A DNA stretch of 37,302 bases from Calditrichia bacterium (lineage in GTDB: Bacteria; Calditrichota; Calditrichia; JAJRVZ01): contig JAGLYF010000128.1 of the NCBI GenBank assembly GCA_023132435.1, positions 1 through 37,302 on the forward strand, written 5' to 3'. Both the position numbers and the translations under genes were made by a program. Of the stretch, positions 17,025 to 25,324 are shown in pieces; position 1 is the first letter of the stretch; each line of letters opens with the position of its first letter. Below the pieces are notes generated by a model, which was given only the letters and a program-made list of their open reading frames with translations, was not told the origin of the DNA and did no database searches.

Positions 17025-18965
17025 ATGCTGTTTAATAAGGTAATCCTTCTCATAGTTATTCTTGTTACTATTCTGCCGGCCGATGAAAATGGCCGTTACT
17101 GGATCTATTTAAAGGATAAAACCCCATTTTCACAAAATAATCTTCCGGGTTTATCTGATATACCGATCAGTGAACGCGCGATAAAACGAAGACAACTTCG
17201 TGGTGATGGTACCATCTTTGATCATACTGATTTACCTCTGTCCGGGAATTATATTGATAAACTGGAAAATATGGGCATTGAGATTTACAGACAATCGCGC
17301 TGGCTGAATGCAGTGAGCTGCTATTTGAACGGCGTTGATAAAGAAGTCTTGATGAACCTGTCTTTTGTCTTAAAGGTTGAGCCGGTAAGATCTTCTAAAA
17401 TTAAACCGGTTGAAATGTCTGAAGAACAGATATTTCATAAACCTGTTTCTGAAGATTATGGTCCCTCATTTAATCAAAATGATATGATTGGAATCCCATT
17501 TGCCCATGAAATAGGTTCCCATGGGGAGGGGGTACTGATCGCTTTATTTAATGGCGGATTCATCCTTGATCATGAAGCATTACAACATATCGAAGTTGTA
17601 GCTGCCTGGGATTTTATCTATGATGATGACAACGTAGCGGATGATGACGAAGATGTACCAGGGCAACAAAATCATGGTACACTGGTATTAAGTGTTCTTG
17701 CCGGATATTCTCCCGGTCATATTATCGGTCCGGCCTATGCCTCACAGTTTCTGTTGGCAAAAACGGATCATCTCACCCTGGAAACAAAGCAGGATGAGGA
17801 TAACTGGGTGGCTGCGGCGGAATGGGCTGAAGGTCTTGGGGCGGATGTGATTTCCTCATCAGTTGGTTATGACTATGACCTTGACTATACTTATGAAGAT
17901 ATGGATGGTAATACCGCTGCGGCAACCATTGCAGCAGATTTGGCCGTCAAAAAAGGGGTTTCGGTTTTTCAGTCAGCCGGAAATGAGGGTTCTTCATACT
18001 GGAAATATATCATCGCACCGGCTGATGGTGACAGCGTAATTGCCGTGGGTGGTGTGACACCAGAAGGTAACTTTTGGGCAGTCAGTTCGCGGGGACCGAC
18101 CTATGATGGCCGAATTAAACCGGATCTTGTGGCTCAGGCGCAGAATGTCTACTGTGTCAATCCCCGGTCAACAGATCGTTACACGACGGCAAATGGCACA
18201 TCTCTATCATGTCCCCTGGGGGCAGGAGCCGGTGCCATCGTTCTTTCTATTAATCCATCTCTTACACCGATGGCATTGAGAGATTCATTGGTCAATAATG
18301 CCTCACAGGCTGATAATCCGGATACTTTAATGGGATATGGTCTCATTGATCTGGAAAAATTAATTTTCAAGATGATCGGAGAACCGGTCGTTTCGGTAAG
18401 TAGCTTTCAAGCAGTCCCTCTTGAAGGGAAAAATCTCATACAATGGGTTGTGGATTTGGAAATAGCGAATGAACGTTGGCTGATCAGCAGGAAGACACCA
18501 ACGACACCCTATGTTGAAATAGGACAAATGGATGGAAAATTATCCGGAATCAGCCAAGAGACGTATTCTTTTTATGATTTTAAAATCGAAGGCGGTGAAT
18601 ATTTCACCTACAAATTGTCATCACAATTCGTATGGGGAAGAATCAGTATCGTCGATACTGCTCAAATACAGAGTATAGAACCCACAGATATTTCCTTGTC
18701 GGCAAATTTTCCAAATCCCTTTAATTCGGATACAAAAATTATTTTCGGATTAAGTTCACCGCAGAAGTTGAGTTTAAAAATTTATGATATAACCGGCCAA
18801 CTTGTGAAGACACTCATAGATAATGAAGTGTTAGAGGCCCGATATCATCATTTGCTCTGGGATGGTTCAAATAATCTGAATCAATCTGTCAGCAGCGGAA
18901 CGTATTATCTTCAATTGACTGCAGAGGGCACTCAAAAAATGATGAAAATGCTGTATCTTAAATAA
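17025..18965 (+). CDS. Subtilisin-like (S8) secreted protein with C-terminal sorting domain; catalytic Asp replaced
   Basis: This 646-aa protein has a signal peptide (~1-19), a propeptide region (~20-140), an S8 domain (~150-450), a linker and a C-terminal T9SS-like/FlgD-like domain (SANFPNPFNSDTKIIFGLSS, ending in KMMKMLYLK). In the S8 domain the His (QQNHGT, H217), oxyanion Asn (QSAGNEG, N320) and nucleophile Ser (NGTSLSCP, S393) are present. Where families read 'LDTGF', this one reads ALFNGGF, so the Asp is Asn176 (codon AAT at 17550-17552). It may be a weakened or inactive protease, or use another acid. The reading frame is intact. It follows the cyclophilin by 8 bases with a GAGGT ribosome site. 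The CTD implies export across the outer membrane and surface anchoring or release. Confidence 0.9.
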   Translation: MLFNKVILLIVILVTILPADENGRYWIYLKDKTPFSQNNLPGLSDIPISERAIKRRQLRGDGTIFDHTDLPLSGNYIDKLENMGIEIYRQSRWLNAVSCYLNGVDKEVLMNLSFVLKVEPVRSSKIKPVEMSEEQIFHKPVSEDYGPSFNQNDMIGIPFAHEIGSHGEGVLIALFNGGFILDHEALQHIEVVAAWDFIYDDDNVADDDEDVPGQQNHGTLVLSVLAGYSPGHIIGPAYASQFLLAKTDHLTLETKQDEDNWVAAAEWAEGLGADVISSSVGYDYDLDYTYEDMDGNTAAATIAADLAVKKGVSVFQSAGNEGSSYWKYIIAPADGDSVIAVGGVTPEGNFWAVSSRGPTYDGRIKPDLVAQAQNVYCVNPRSTDRYTTANGTSLSCPLGAGAGAIVLSINPSLTPMALRDSLVNNASQADNPDTLMGYGLIDLEKLIFKMIGEPVVSVSSFQAVPLEGKNLIQWVVDLEIANERWLISRKTPTTPYVEIGQMDGKLSGISQETYSFYDFKIEGGEYFTYKLSSQFVWGRISIVDTAQIQSIEPTDISLSANFPNPFNSDTKIIFGLSSPQKLSLKIYDITGQLVKTLIDNEVLEARYHHLLWDGSNNLNQSVSSGTYYLQLTAEGTQKMMKMLYLK

Positions 18966-19042
18966 GGGTATAAGGTTTAGGGAATTCGGAATTCGGAACT
19001 TGGAATTGGATTCTTGCAGCCTGAAATAGGATGGCACAATTA

Positions 19043-19099
19043 TGTTCCCCCTTAGAAAAGAGCCTGTCCCGCAACTGCGGGAGGGTTAGGGGGTTGTTT
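19043..19099. repeat. Compact CCCCCTTA / TTAGGGGG element
   Basis: TTCCCCCTTAGAAAAGAGCC, then TGTCCCGCAACTGCGGGAGG, then GTTAGGGGGTTG. It shares both the outer arms of 16152-16377 and the CCCGCA..TGCGGG inner hairpin. Confidence 0.6.
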
Positions 19100-19153
19100 G
19101 AATAGAGATGCGAGATATCAGTTTCGTGATAATGGATAAATGTTTTGAGCACT

Positions 19154-19219
19154 CGTTCCGATGCTCTGCGTCGGAACGAAAAAAAACTAAAGTATAGGTT
19201 ACGACGCAGAGCGTCGCAA
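19154..19219. repeat. Pair of REP-like hairpins (CGTTCCGA...TCGGAACG and TTACGACGCAGAGCGTCGCAA)
   Basis: The first hairpin, CGTTCCGA-TGCTCTGCG-TCGGAACG (19154-19178), has perfect 8-bp arms. The second, around ACGACGCAGAGCGTCG (19199-19219), carries the same core in inverted orientation. The second ends 4 bases before the AGGTGG ribosome site of deoB, so it could affect its translation, or act as transcript-end structure for the upstream gene. Confidence 0.65.
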
Positions 19220-19232
19220 TCAGGTGGCGAGA

Positions 19233-20420
19233 ATGAAAATTGAAGTGAAAAAAAGGGCGATTGTAATCATCATTGATGGGGTTGGTGTCGGTGAATTACC
19301 GGATGCCGATAAATATGGTGATATTGGCAGTGATACGCTTGGAAATCTATCGCGTGAAACCGGCGGTTTAAATCTGCCAAATTTAGAGAAACTCGGATTG
19401 GGATGTATCCATCCGATAACCGGTGTTAAGTGCGTAGATAATCCCCTCGCCAGCTATGGAAAATTAGCAGAAACTTCACCGGGTAAGGACAGCACGACGG
19501 GGCACTGGGAACTTGGAGGTTTGGTTCTTGATAAACCTTTTCCTACCTATCCGGATGGATTTCCGGAAGAAATATTAAAAGCGTTTACAAAAGAAACCGG
19601 TTTGAAAGTTTTAGGAAATTATGCTGCTTCAGGTACTGAAATTATCAAGGAATTGGGTGAAGAGCATGTGAAAACCGGAAAACCGATTATATACACATCT
19701 GCCGATAGTGTATTTCAAATTGCTGCTCATGATGATGTGATTCCGCTTGAAAGACTATATGAAATTTGTCAAATATCCAGAGATATCTTGCGGGACGAAC
19801 ATGCTGTGGCTCGTGTTATCGCCCGACCTTTTGTTGGAAAAAATAAGGATGATTTTGTCAGAACCAGATATCGGAAAGATTTTTCTCTGAAACCTACCGG
19901 AGAAACTTTATTAAGAAAACTACACAAGACTCAAATTCCGACGGTTGCAATCGGAAAAATTAATGATCTCTATGCATATGATGGGATAAGTGAAAGTTTG
20001 CAGACGAAAACAAATGCTGAAGGTATGCAGGCTCTCTCTGAATCATTATACAAGTATGAAAGTGGATTCATCATGGCAAATCTTGTTGATTTTGACATGT
20101 TATGGGGGCATCGGAATGATAAGGAAGGGTTTAAACGCGAATTAGAGGAGTTTGATGCATGGCTCGGTGGTTTTCTGAAAAAACTGGATAAAAATGATAT
20201 TTTAATCGTCACTTCGGACCATGGAAATGATCCTACCACACCGGGTACAGATCACTCCAGGGAATATGTACCAATATTAGTAGTTGGGGAAAGAATAAGC
20301 AATGGTGTTAATATTGGTATACGAAAATCATTCGCGGATTGCCAGGCTAGTCTGGCAGAATATTTTTCAGTTGAGAAAACACCCTGGGGCGAAAGCTTTT
20401 TACAACTTATTTATCATTAA
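19233..20420 (+). CDS. deoB: Phosphopentomutase
   Basis: I start at the ATG at 19233, not the GTG at 19224: AGGTGG overlaps the GTG and lies well spaced before the ATG. The 395-aa protein belongs to the alkaline-phosphatase-like superfamily. Motifs: metal site IIIDGVGVGELPDA, DIGSDTLGNL, the phospho-threonine loop GKDSTTGHWEL, the family marker TSADSVFQIAAHDD, VDFDMLWGHRND and metal-binding TSDHGNDPTTPGTDHSRE. It interconverts ribose/deoxyribose 1- and 5-phosphates in nucleoside salvage. No nucleoside phosphorylase lies next to it, so it is not in a classic deo operon here. Confidence 0.96.
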   Translation: MKIEVKKRAIVIIIDGVGVGELPDADKYGDIGSDTLGNLSRETGGLNLPNLEKLGLGCIHPITGVKCVDNPLASYGKLAETSPGKDSTTGHWELGGLVLDKPFPTYPDGFPEEILKAFTKETGLKVLGNYAASGTEIIKELGEEHVKTGKPIIYTSADSVFQIAAHDDVIPLERLYEICQISRDILRDEHAVARVIARPFVGKNKDDFVRTRYRKDFSLKPTGETLLRKLHKTQIPTVAIGKINDLYAYDGISESLQTKTNAEGMQALSESLYKYESGFIMANLVDFDMLWGHRNDKEGFKRELEEFDAWLGGFLKKLDKNDILIVTSDHGNDPTTPGTDHSREYVPILVVGERISNGVNIGIRKSFADCQASLAEYFSVEKTPWGESFLQLIYH

Positions 20421-20473
20421 TATGCTTAAAAAAATGAAATTGTATTTTCTATTTTATAAATTAAACGTCGCTT

Positions 20474-20791
20474 ATGGGAACTACCTGGAAAAAAATTAAA
20501 AATGGAATGTCTGAGGGTTTTCAGAATTTGTCAGAGAAAACCGGTGAGATGACACAGATCGGTCGTCTGAAGATTGAAATCATCGCAGTTAAAAGGGACA
20601 TTGAAAAAGCCTTTATCGAACTCGGTGGCCGGGTATATCATAATCTGGAAGAAAAGCATGAAGATGATATCCTTTCTGATCAGAGAATAAAAAAACTGGT
20701 CAAGGATATAAAAGCTCTGGAATTAAAGTTAAAAACGCTGGAAGAAAAAATTGAACAGGTGCGTGAGCATCGAATGATAAAATCTGAATAA
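20474..20791 (+). CDS. Small coiled-coil protein of unknown function
   Basis: This 105-aa, highly charged protein is mostly predicted helix. After an N-terminal segment (WKKIKNGMSEGFQNLSEKTG), residues ~30-98 form a coiled coil with Glu/Lys-rich heptads (KALELKLKTLEEKIEQVREH). A motif FIELGGRVYHN interrupts the helices. No signal peptide, membrane segment or catalytic motif is seen. It lies 53 bases after deoB and 120 before the sigma factor gene. The ATG at 20474 has only a poor ribosome site; an internal ATG (about 20511) is possible. I do not recognise the family. Confidence 0.6.
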   Translation: MGTTWKKIKNGMSEGFQNLSEKTGEMTQIGRLKIEIIAVKRDIEKAFIELGGRVYHNLEEKHEDDILSDQRIKKLVKDIKALELKLKTLEEKIEQVREHRMIKSE

Positions 20792-20911
20792 CTGGCTTAA
20801 CGCTTAACACGCTTCGGTTTCAAAGGGTTTAACCGACACATCACAAATTAAGGAACTAATCAAAACGAAATTTCGTAGCAGTAGGTGTATTCTTAAAATG
20901 GGGTTATTTTA

Positions 20912-21757
20912 GTGAGTGATTTTTTTATCAGCAAGAATCAATCGTTAGAAAATTATTTGCGTGAAATTGGTGAAGTCAAATTATTAACACCTGCGGAAGA
21001 AATTGAACTGGCGAAACGGATTAAACAAAATGATCAGAGAGCACTCAAGAGACTGGTAAGTGCCAATCTGAGATTTGTGGTAAGTGTTGCAAAATCGTAT
21101 CAAAATTATGGATTATCTCTGGAAGATTTGATAAATGAAGGTAATTTAGGACTTATGAAGGCCGCCTATCGATTTGATGAGACACGTGGATTCAAATTTA
21201 TTTCATATGCAGTTTGGTGGATAAAACAGTCAATTCTACAAGCAATTGCTGAACAATCACGTCTGGTAAGACTCCCGTTAAACCGCGTCGGAACCCTGAC
21301 AAAAATTGGTAAAGTCTATAGCATGTTAGAACAGGAATTCGAACGCGAACCAACACCTGAAGAAATTGCCAGTGTATTAGAAGTGGAATCCGGAGATATC
21401 TCCGATACGATCAAGATGGCGACCAGATCTGTCTCAATGGATTCACCGCTTCAAAGAAACAGTGACAGTCGGCTTATCGATATTATTCAAAATCAACAGG
21501 ATCCGGAACCCGATTCAGAAGTTATGGGAGAATCTCTCAAAGAGGAGCTTAATCATATCCTGAATACCCTGACTGGCCGGGAGGCAAGGATCTTAAAACT
21601 ATATTTTGGATTGGATGGCGAAAAATCTCATACACTCGAGGAAATAGGTGAAAAATTTAAACTTACCCGAGAACGTGTACGACAGATTAAGGAAAAAGCA
21701 CTTCGCAGACTGCGACATAGTTCGCGCAGCAAGGTGCTCAGATATTATCTCGGTTGA
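20912..21757 (+). CDS. rpoD: Primary-type RNA polymerase sigma factor, short Bacteroidota-like form
   Basis: This 281-aa sigma-70 family protein lacks region 1.1 and the long non-conserved insert. It begins with region 1.2 ([20 protein letters not shown]). Region 2 is nearly canonical ([52 protein letters not shown]), as is region 4 ([34 protein letters not shown]...YLG). This layout and the [10 protein letters not shown] end closely resemble the primary sigma factor of Bacteroidota. The start is GTG. A strong terminator follows at 21778. I call it the housekeeping sigma factor, though a group 2 paralogue cannot be excluded without the rest of the genome. Confidence 0.93.
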   Translation: MSDFFISKNQSLENYLREIGEVKLLTPAEEIELAKRIKQNDQRALKRLVSANLRFVVSVAKSYQNYGLSLEDLINEGNLGLMKAAYRFDETRGFKFISYAVWWIKQSILQAIAEQSRLVRLPLNRVGTLTKIGKVYSMLEQEFEREPTPEEIASVLEVESGDISDTIKMATRSVSMDSPLQRNSDSRLIDIIQNQQDPEPDSEVMGESLKEELNHILNTLTGREARILKLYFGLDGEKSHTLEEIGEKFKLTRERVRQIKEKALRRLRHSSRSKVLRYYLG

Positions 21758-21777
21758 TTACAAAAAACATTCATTTT

Positions 21778-21807
21778 AAAAACCCCGTCATTTGGCGGGG
21801 TTTTTTA
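21778..21807 (+). terminator. Rho-independent terminator of the sigma factor gene
   Basis: AAACCCCG-TCATTTGG-CGGGGTTT followed by TTTT: an 8-bp GC-rich stem and T run starting 21 bases after the stop codon. Confidence 0.9.
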
Positions 21808-21870
21808 TTATATAATATTATGTGTAAATTTACCTAATGTATCAAAAAAGTTGATGTATTCGATTTATTG

Positions 21871-21925
21871 TTGTAGAGACGTAGCATGTCGAAGACCCCG
21901 TTTTACGGGTGCTACGTCTCTACAA
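21871..21925. repeat. Long perfect inverted repeat (TTGTAGAGACGTAGCA arms)
   Basis: 16-bp arms TTGTAGAGACGTAGCA and TGCTACGTCTCTACAA are perfect complements across a 23-base middle, which itself contains the small hairpin ACCCCGTTTTACGGGT. It resembles the dispersed 'GTAGAGACGT' REP-type palindromes seen in several phyla. Confidence 0.85.
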
Positions 21926-21990
21926 CATGATGATTGTTGATATATTTTATAAATTTCCAGATAAACTGACGATGCGATGAGGTCATATTT

Positions 21991-23472
21991 GTGAGAATAA
22001 TTCTTAGTATACTTTTTATCATAAATATCACACTGGTACCATATTGTATTTCGCAGGATTTTTCCAAACTATCCGATGGAAAAATTAAGTCCGTCGAATT
22101 AATTATTCCAAGTTTTTTAGGCGATAAGTGTCGAAATTATTACGGTAATGAAGCACCCGATCGCCTTGACCTCCTCTGGAAGTTTAATCTGGGTAAAGGA
22201 AAGACGGTTATCTCCAAAAAGATCGGAGAGAAGGAATGGGCCGGAAGCGGTTGGACCGGGCAACCACTTTTAGTTCGTGAAAACGATCAATTGTATCTAA
22301 TCCAGGGCTCCCTTGATCATCATTTAAGAAAAATTGATGCAAAATCAGGGAAAATGGTTTGGGAGTATAAATTTGATGATGTGATAAAAGGCACGGGTAC
22401 GCTTTGGATCAATAAGAATGCCAGAAATCTGGAAGAAAGTGTGGTTATTCTACAGGGTAGCCGGAGGGGTTATGAAAATGATTTATATTCAAAATACGTA
22501 CCCAGTTTTAGAGCAATCTCGTATTTTACCGGTAATGAACTTTGGAGAATGAATGTTTCCAGAACCGCAAGCTATAGCCGCGATGTTGATGGGTCAGCAC
22601 TCATAAGTGATGATACGGCATATATAGGATTAGAGAATGCTCTTTTTACAGTGTTTAATCCGGACCCAAAGTTTGCAGCAATTAAACAAGGTATGTTGCA
22701 ACCGAAAATCTACAAACAGGTTAAACTATACGAAAAATCAGACCAATTCCGGCATGGTGGAAATCTTGTCGTAGAGTCATCGCCTGCTTTGCTTGATGAT
22801 AGAATTTATATTACTGCCGGATCAGGTCATGTATATGGCTATGATTTAAATACGGACATCCTGAACTGGGATTTCTATATTGGTTCAGATATGGATGGTT
22901 CACCGGCTGTCACAAAGGACAGTTGTCTTATCGTTACGGTGGAAAAACAATATATTGAAGGGCAGGGTGGTGTTTTTAAACTCGATCCTTCCAAACCACC
23001 TTCTGAGTCAGTTGTCTGGTATTTTCCGACGGAGGATGACAGTGTGGAGTCCTGGCAGGGGGGAATTATTGGTTCTGCGGGTATAAATGATCTAACAAAA
23101 GGTCCAACAGATCCTTCCCTATGTACCTTTATTGGGATTGATGGATATTTATATGTAGTGAATCATAAAATAATCGCTGAACAAGCGGGAAAAGTTTCCG
23201 GCCCAAATAATAAAAGACAATATGCGACACCAAAACTTGTCTTTAAGAAACAAATCGGGCCTTCAATCTCAACGCCGATTATAGTGAGAAACAAAATAAT
23301 TGCTACAGGGTATAAAGGCATTTACTTATTTGAGTTTGATAAAGATCTGAATTTTAGATTGATTGATAAACAAAGAAGAAGCGCTTTTGAATCAACTGCA
23401 ATTGTACACGATAAAAAGATTTATGTCGGCGCCAGAGATGGATTCCTGTATTGCTTTGGAGAAGCAAAGTAA
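21991..23472 (+). CDS. Secreted PQQ-like beta-propeller protein
   Basis: This 493-aa protein starts at a GTG with a GAGGT site upstream, and carries a signal peptide (MRIILSILFIINITLVPYCIS-Q). The body is built of PQQ/WD-like blade motifs, for example LYLIQGSLDHHLRKIDAKSGKMVWEY, RIYITAGSGHVYGYDLNTDILNWDF and KIYVGARDGFLYCFGEA, with repeated 'GSPAV/SSPAL' strands. It resembles the PQQ-binding-like repeat proteins (BamB-type fold). No dehydrogenase active-site motif is seen, so it is more likely a binding or scaffolding propeller than a quinoprotein enzyme. It stands alone between two repeat-rich gaps. Role unknown. Confidence 0.8.
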   Translation: MRIILSILFIINITLVPYCISQDFSKLSDGKIKSVELIIPSFLGDKCRNYYGNEAPDRLDLLWKFNLGKGKTVISKKIGEKEWAGSGWTGQPLLVRENDQLYLIQGSLDHHLRKIDAKSGKMVWEYKFDDVIKGTGTLWINKNARNLEESVVILQGSRRGYENDLYSKYVPSFRAISYFTGNELWRMNVSRTASYSRDVDGSALISDDTAYIGLENALFTVFNPDPKFAAIKQGMLQPKIYKQVKLYEKSDQFRHGGNLVVESSPALLDDRIYITAGSGHVYGYDLNTDILNWDFYIGSDMDGSPAVTKDSCLIVTVEKQYIEGQGGVFKLDPSKPPSESVVWYFPTEDDSVESWQGGIIGSAGINDLTKGPTDPSLCTFIGIDGYLYVVNHKIIAEQAGKVSGPNNKRQYATPKLVFKKQIGPSISTPIIVRNKIIATGYKGIYLFEFDKDLNFRLIDKQRRSAFESTAIVHDKKIYVGARDGFLYCFGEAK

Positions 23473-23488
23473 GCCCAAAATAAAGAAG

Positions 23489-23577
23489 TCCACGAATTTC
23501 ACGAATTTTTACGAAAATCTATTTAAAATTTATGAACAAATTTGTGTTAATTCGTGATAATTAGTGTAATTCGTGGA
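23489..23577. repeat. ~88-bp inverted-repeat element, 'CCACGAATT' family (copy B2)
   Basis: TCCACGAATTTCACGAATTT, then TTACGAAAATCTATTTAAAA, ending in TTAGTGTAATTCGTGGA. It matches the copy at 3740-3827 in arms, length and AT-rich middle. It lies in a 611-base gap (23473-24083) that has repeats on its left and a promoter on its right but no gene; ORF 23573-23758 is repeat-derived. Confidence 0.8.
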
Positions 23578-23643
23578 TAGTTGTCGTGCCGTTGGAGATA
23601 TGCTATTGCAGCCAAAAACTTTGTTATTTAAGCAAAATTTTAA

Positions 23644-23714
23644 TGTCATTCAGAATGAATCTTCCTGCGTGCCGAAATCGCATCTACACGAAGGAAGATC
23701 CCTACGGGATGACA
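23644..23714. repeat. 'TGTCATTC ... GGGATGACA' palindromic element (copy C2)
   Basis: TGTCATTCAGAATGAATCTT at the left and GAAGGAAGATCCCTACGGGATGACA at the right have inverted ends like those of 16224-16316. Confidence 0.65.
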
Positions 23715-23972
23715 CAGTAGAATTTGCGATTTGTTTGCAGCATTGTACTGCACTATGAATAGTTCAGGTTAATTAATTGATTGGTTTTGTGGTGAAATCT
23801 GGTAAAAATTGCGATAAAGTTGTATAAGTTGTTTATTAACAGAGAGTTAGTTTAAAAAGTATCATTTTTTATTAAATTTTATAAAATTTTGTTAAATTTC
23901 CTGAAAATCGACCGAATTTAATAAATAACAGAAATTTAATTAAAAAAATGCGTATGCAGAGCAGAAAAAAGC

Positions 23973-24001
23973 TTGACAAAAATATTGATTTTGGATATTT
24001 T
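23973..24001 (+). promoter_or_regulatory. Sigma-70-like promoter of the M23 peptidase gene
   Basis: TTGACA at 23973-23978, a 17-base spacer, and TATTTT at 23996-24001. The -35 box is perfect. It leaves an untranslated leader of about 75 bases before the TTG start at 24084. Confidence 0.7.
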
Positions 24002-24083
24002 CTAGGGTACTGGTGGGTCTATCCTGTTTTGCAATCACCATATAAAATTTATTTTCAAGGATTAAGGGGTTAAGGAGACTATT

Positions 24084-25037
24084 TTGGCTAAAGAGGAATC
24101 TACGATCATTTTTGTCTCGAAGGACAAATCTTATATTAAAGAGTACAAAATCTCACGTAATAAATTCTTGCTCTACTCAATTATTTTTCTTGTTGTTTTC
24201 ATGGTTGGTGGAAATTATTCTTTAGATTGGTTATTGGAATTCCGTTATGATTCGAAAGTGGAATTTCTTGAGAAGAACAATCAATTTTTAAAAAGTCAAC
24301 TGGGAGATATGGGAGATAAAATTGAGTTAATCAATGGCCAGCTTACCATCATTGAAGATCGCGACGATGAGATCAGAATGATTATGGGAATAAAAGAACT
24401 GGGGGATGATGTCAGGGATGTGGGTATTGGTGGTACAAATTTTGAATATAAATTCGCTGATCAGATTGTCAATCCTGATGTTGCCGATGATTTAAATAAA
24501 CAGATGTTACTGATCGATAAACTCGAACGTGAAGTAAAACTGGAACTACAAAGTTTCGGTGATCTGATTAACACCTACCATGCGAAAGAAGACAGTATCA
24601 GGCACATGCCTGCCTTACATCCGGTCGTAGATGGGCGGATTACTTCAGATTTTGGCATGCGCTTACATCCAATATTTAAAAGATACAGGAAACATCCGGG
24701 AATCGATTTTGCAGCCAAAGCTGGATCTCCAATTTATGCAGCAGCTGATGGTATTATAAAACTTGCCAAATATAATGGTGGCTATGGCAATTGTGTGATT
24801 ATCGATCACCTCTATGGTTTTGAATCAAGATATGGCCATATGCAAAAAATTCTTGTCAGAAGAGGTCAACGTGTTGAACGAGGTGATAAAATAGGATTGG
24901 TAGGCAAAACCGGAATCGCGACCGCACCACATTTACATTTTGAAGTACATTATAAAGGCAAGGAAGTCAATCCAAGGCATTATTTCTTTGACGATCCTTC
25001 ATTGAACCGTCTTGTCGTAGAAGAAAATCGCCGGTAG
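24084..25037 (+). CDS. Membrane-anchored M23 (LytM) peptidase with coiled coil
   Basis: This 317-aa protein starts at a TTG preceded by AAGGAG. Residues ~28-48 form one membrane helix (LLYSIIFLVVFMVGG) and ~60-100 a coiled coil. Residues ~175-300 are the M23 zinc-peptidase domain with ITSDFGMRLHPIF, first metal ligands HPGID, and HLHFEV. All zinc ligands expected for an active LytM domain are visible, so it may cut peptidoglycan cross-links during growth or division, facing the periplasm. Its own promoter and terminator make it look monocistronic. Confidence 0.92.
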   Translation: MAKEESTIIFVSKDKSYIKEYKISRNKFLLYSIIFLVVFMVGGNYSLDWLLEFRYDSKVEFLEKNNQFLKSQLGDMGDKIELINGQLTIIEDRDDEIRMIMGIKELGDDVRDVGIGGTNFEYKFADQIVNPDVADDLNKQMLLIDKLEREVKLELQSFGDLINTYHAKEDSIRHMPALHPVVDGRITSDFGMRLHPIFKRYRKHPGIDFAAKAGSPIYAAADGIIKLAKYNGGYGNCVIIDHLYGFESRYGHMQKILVRRGQRVERGDKIGLVGKTGIATAPHLHFEVHYKGKEVNPRHYFFDDPSLNRLVVEENRR

Positions 25038-25050
25038 GCGATTTTCTTTT
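25023..25050 (+). terminator. Rho-independent terminator overlapping the M23 stop codon
   Basis: GAAAATCGCC-GGTA-GGCGATTTTC is a perfect 10-bp stem, followed by TTTT. The stop codon TAG lies in its loop and right arm. Confidence 0.85.
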
Positions 25051-25230
25051 GCCTTTTAAACCTCTGTGCAGGTTATCAGAAAATTATATCAAATTTTGAT
25101 CCATTTAAACCATATAGTTTGTCTCTACTCAAAAAATCAGATTTAGAATTTCTTCCTGCTTCAGTCATCTATTAGCAACTAGTAAGTATTAGTATTGTCA
25201 ATCAGTTCATGATACAGCTCATTAATTTTA

Positions 25231-25263
25231 CAAAATCCACAGATATTAAAAGTGGATTTTTTA
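25231..25263 (+). terminator. Second terminator-like hairpin upstream of kdsB
   Basis: AAAATCCAC and GTGGATTTT form a 9-bp stem across an 11-base AT-rich loop, followed by TTATTTTATA. It lies 62 bases before the kdsB start and could instead be a 5' regulatory structure. Confidence 0.55.
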
Positions 25264-25324
25264 TTTTATATTTCAGCGAATTTTTGTAACTTTAAACCCC
25301 ATAGAATATATTTTGTGGAATACT

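Noticed and set aside
20302-20499. 65-aa ORF overlapping deoB
   Set aside because: Overlaps the conserved end of deoB in another frame.
23573-23758. 61-aa ORF in the repeat gap
   Set aside because: Translation of the B2 and C2 repeat elements.
23981-24083. Structured leader or riboswitch before the M23 gene
   Set aside because: Only a weak GGTG...CACC pairing is visible; no known riboswitch core recognised.
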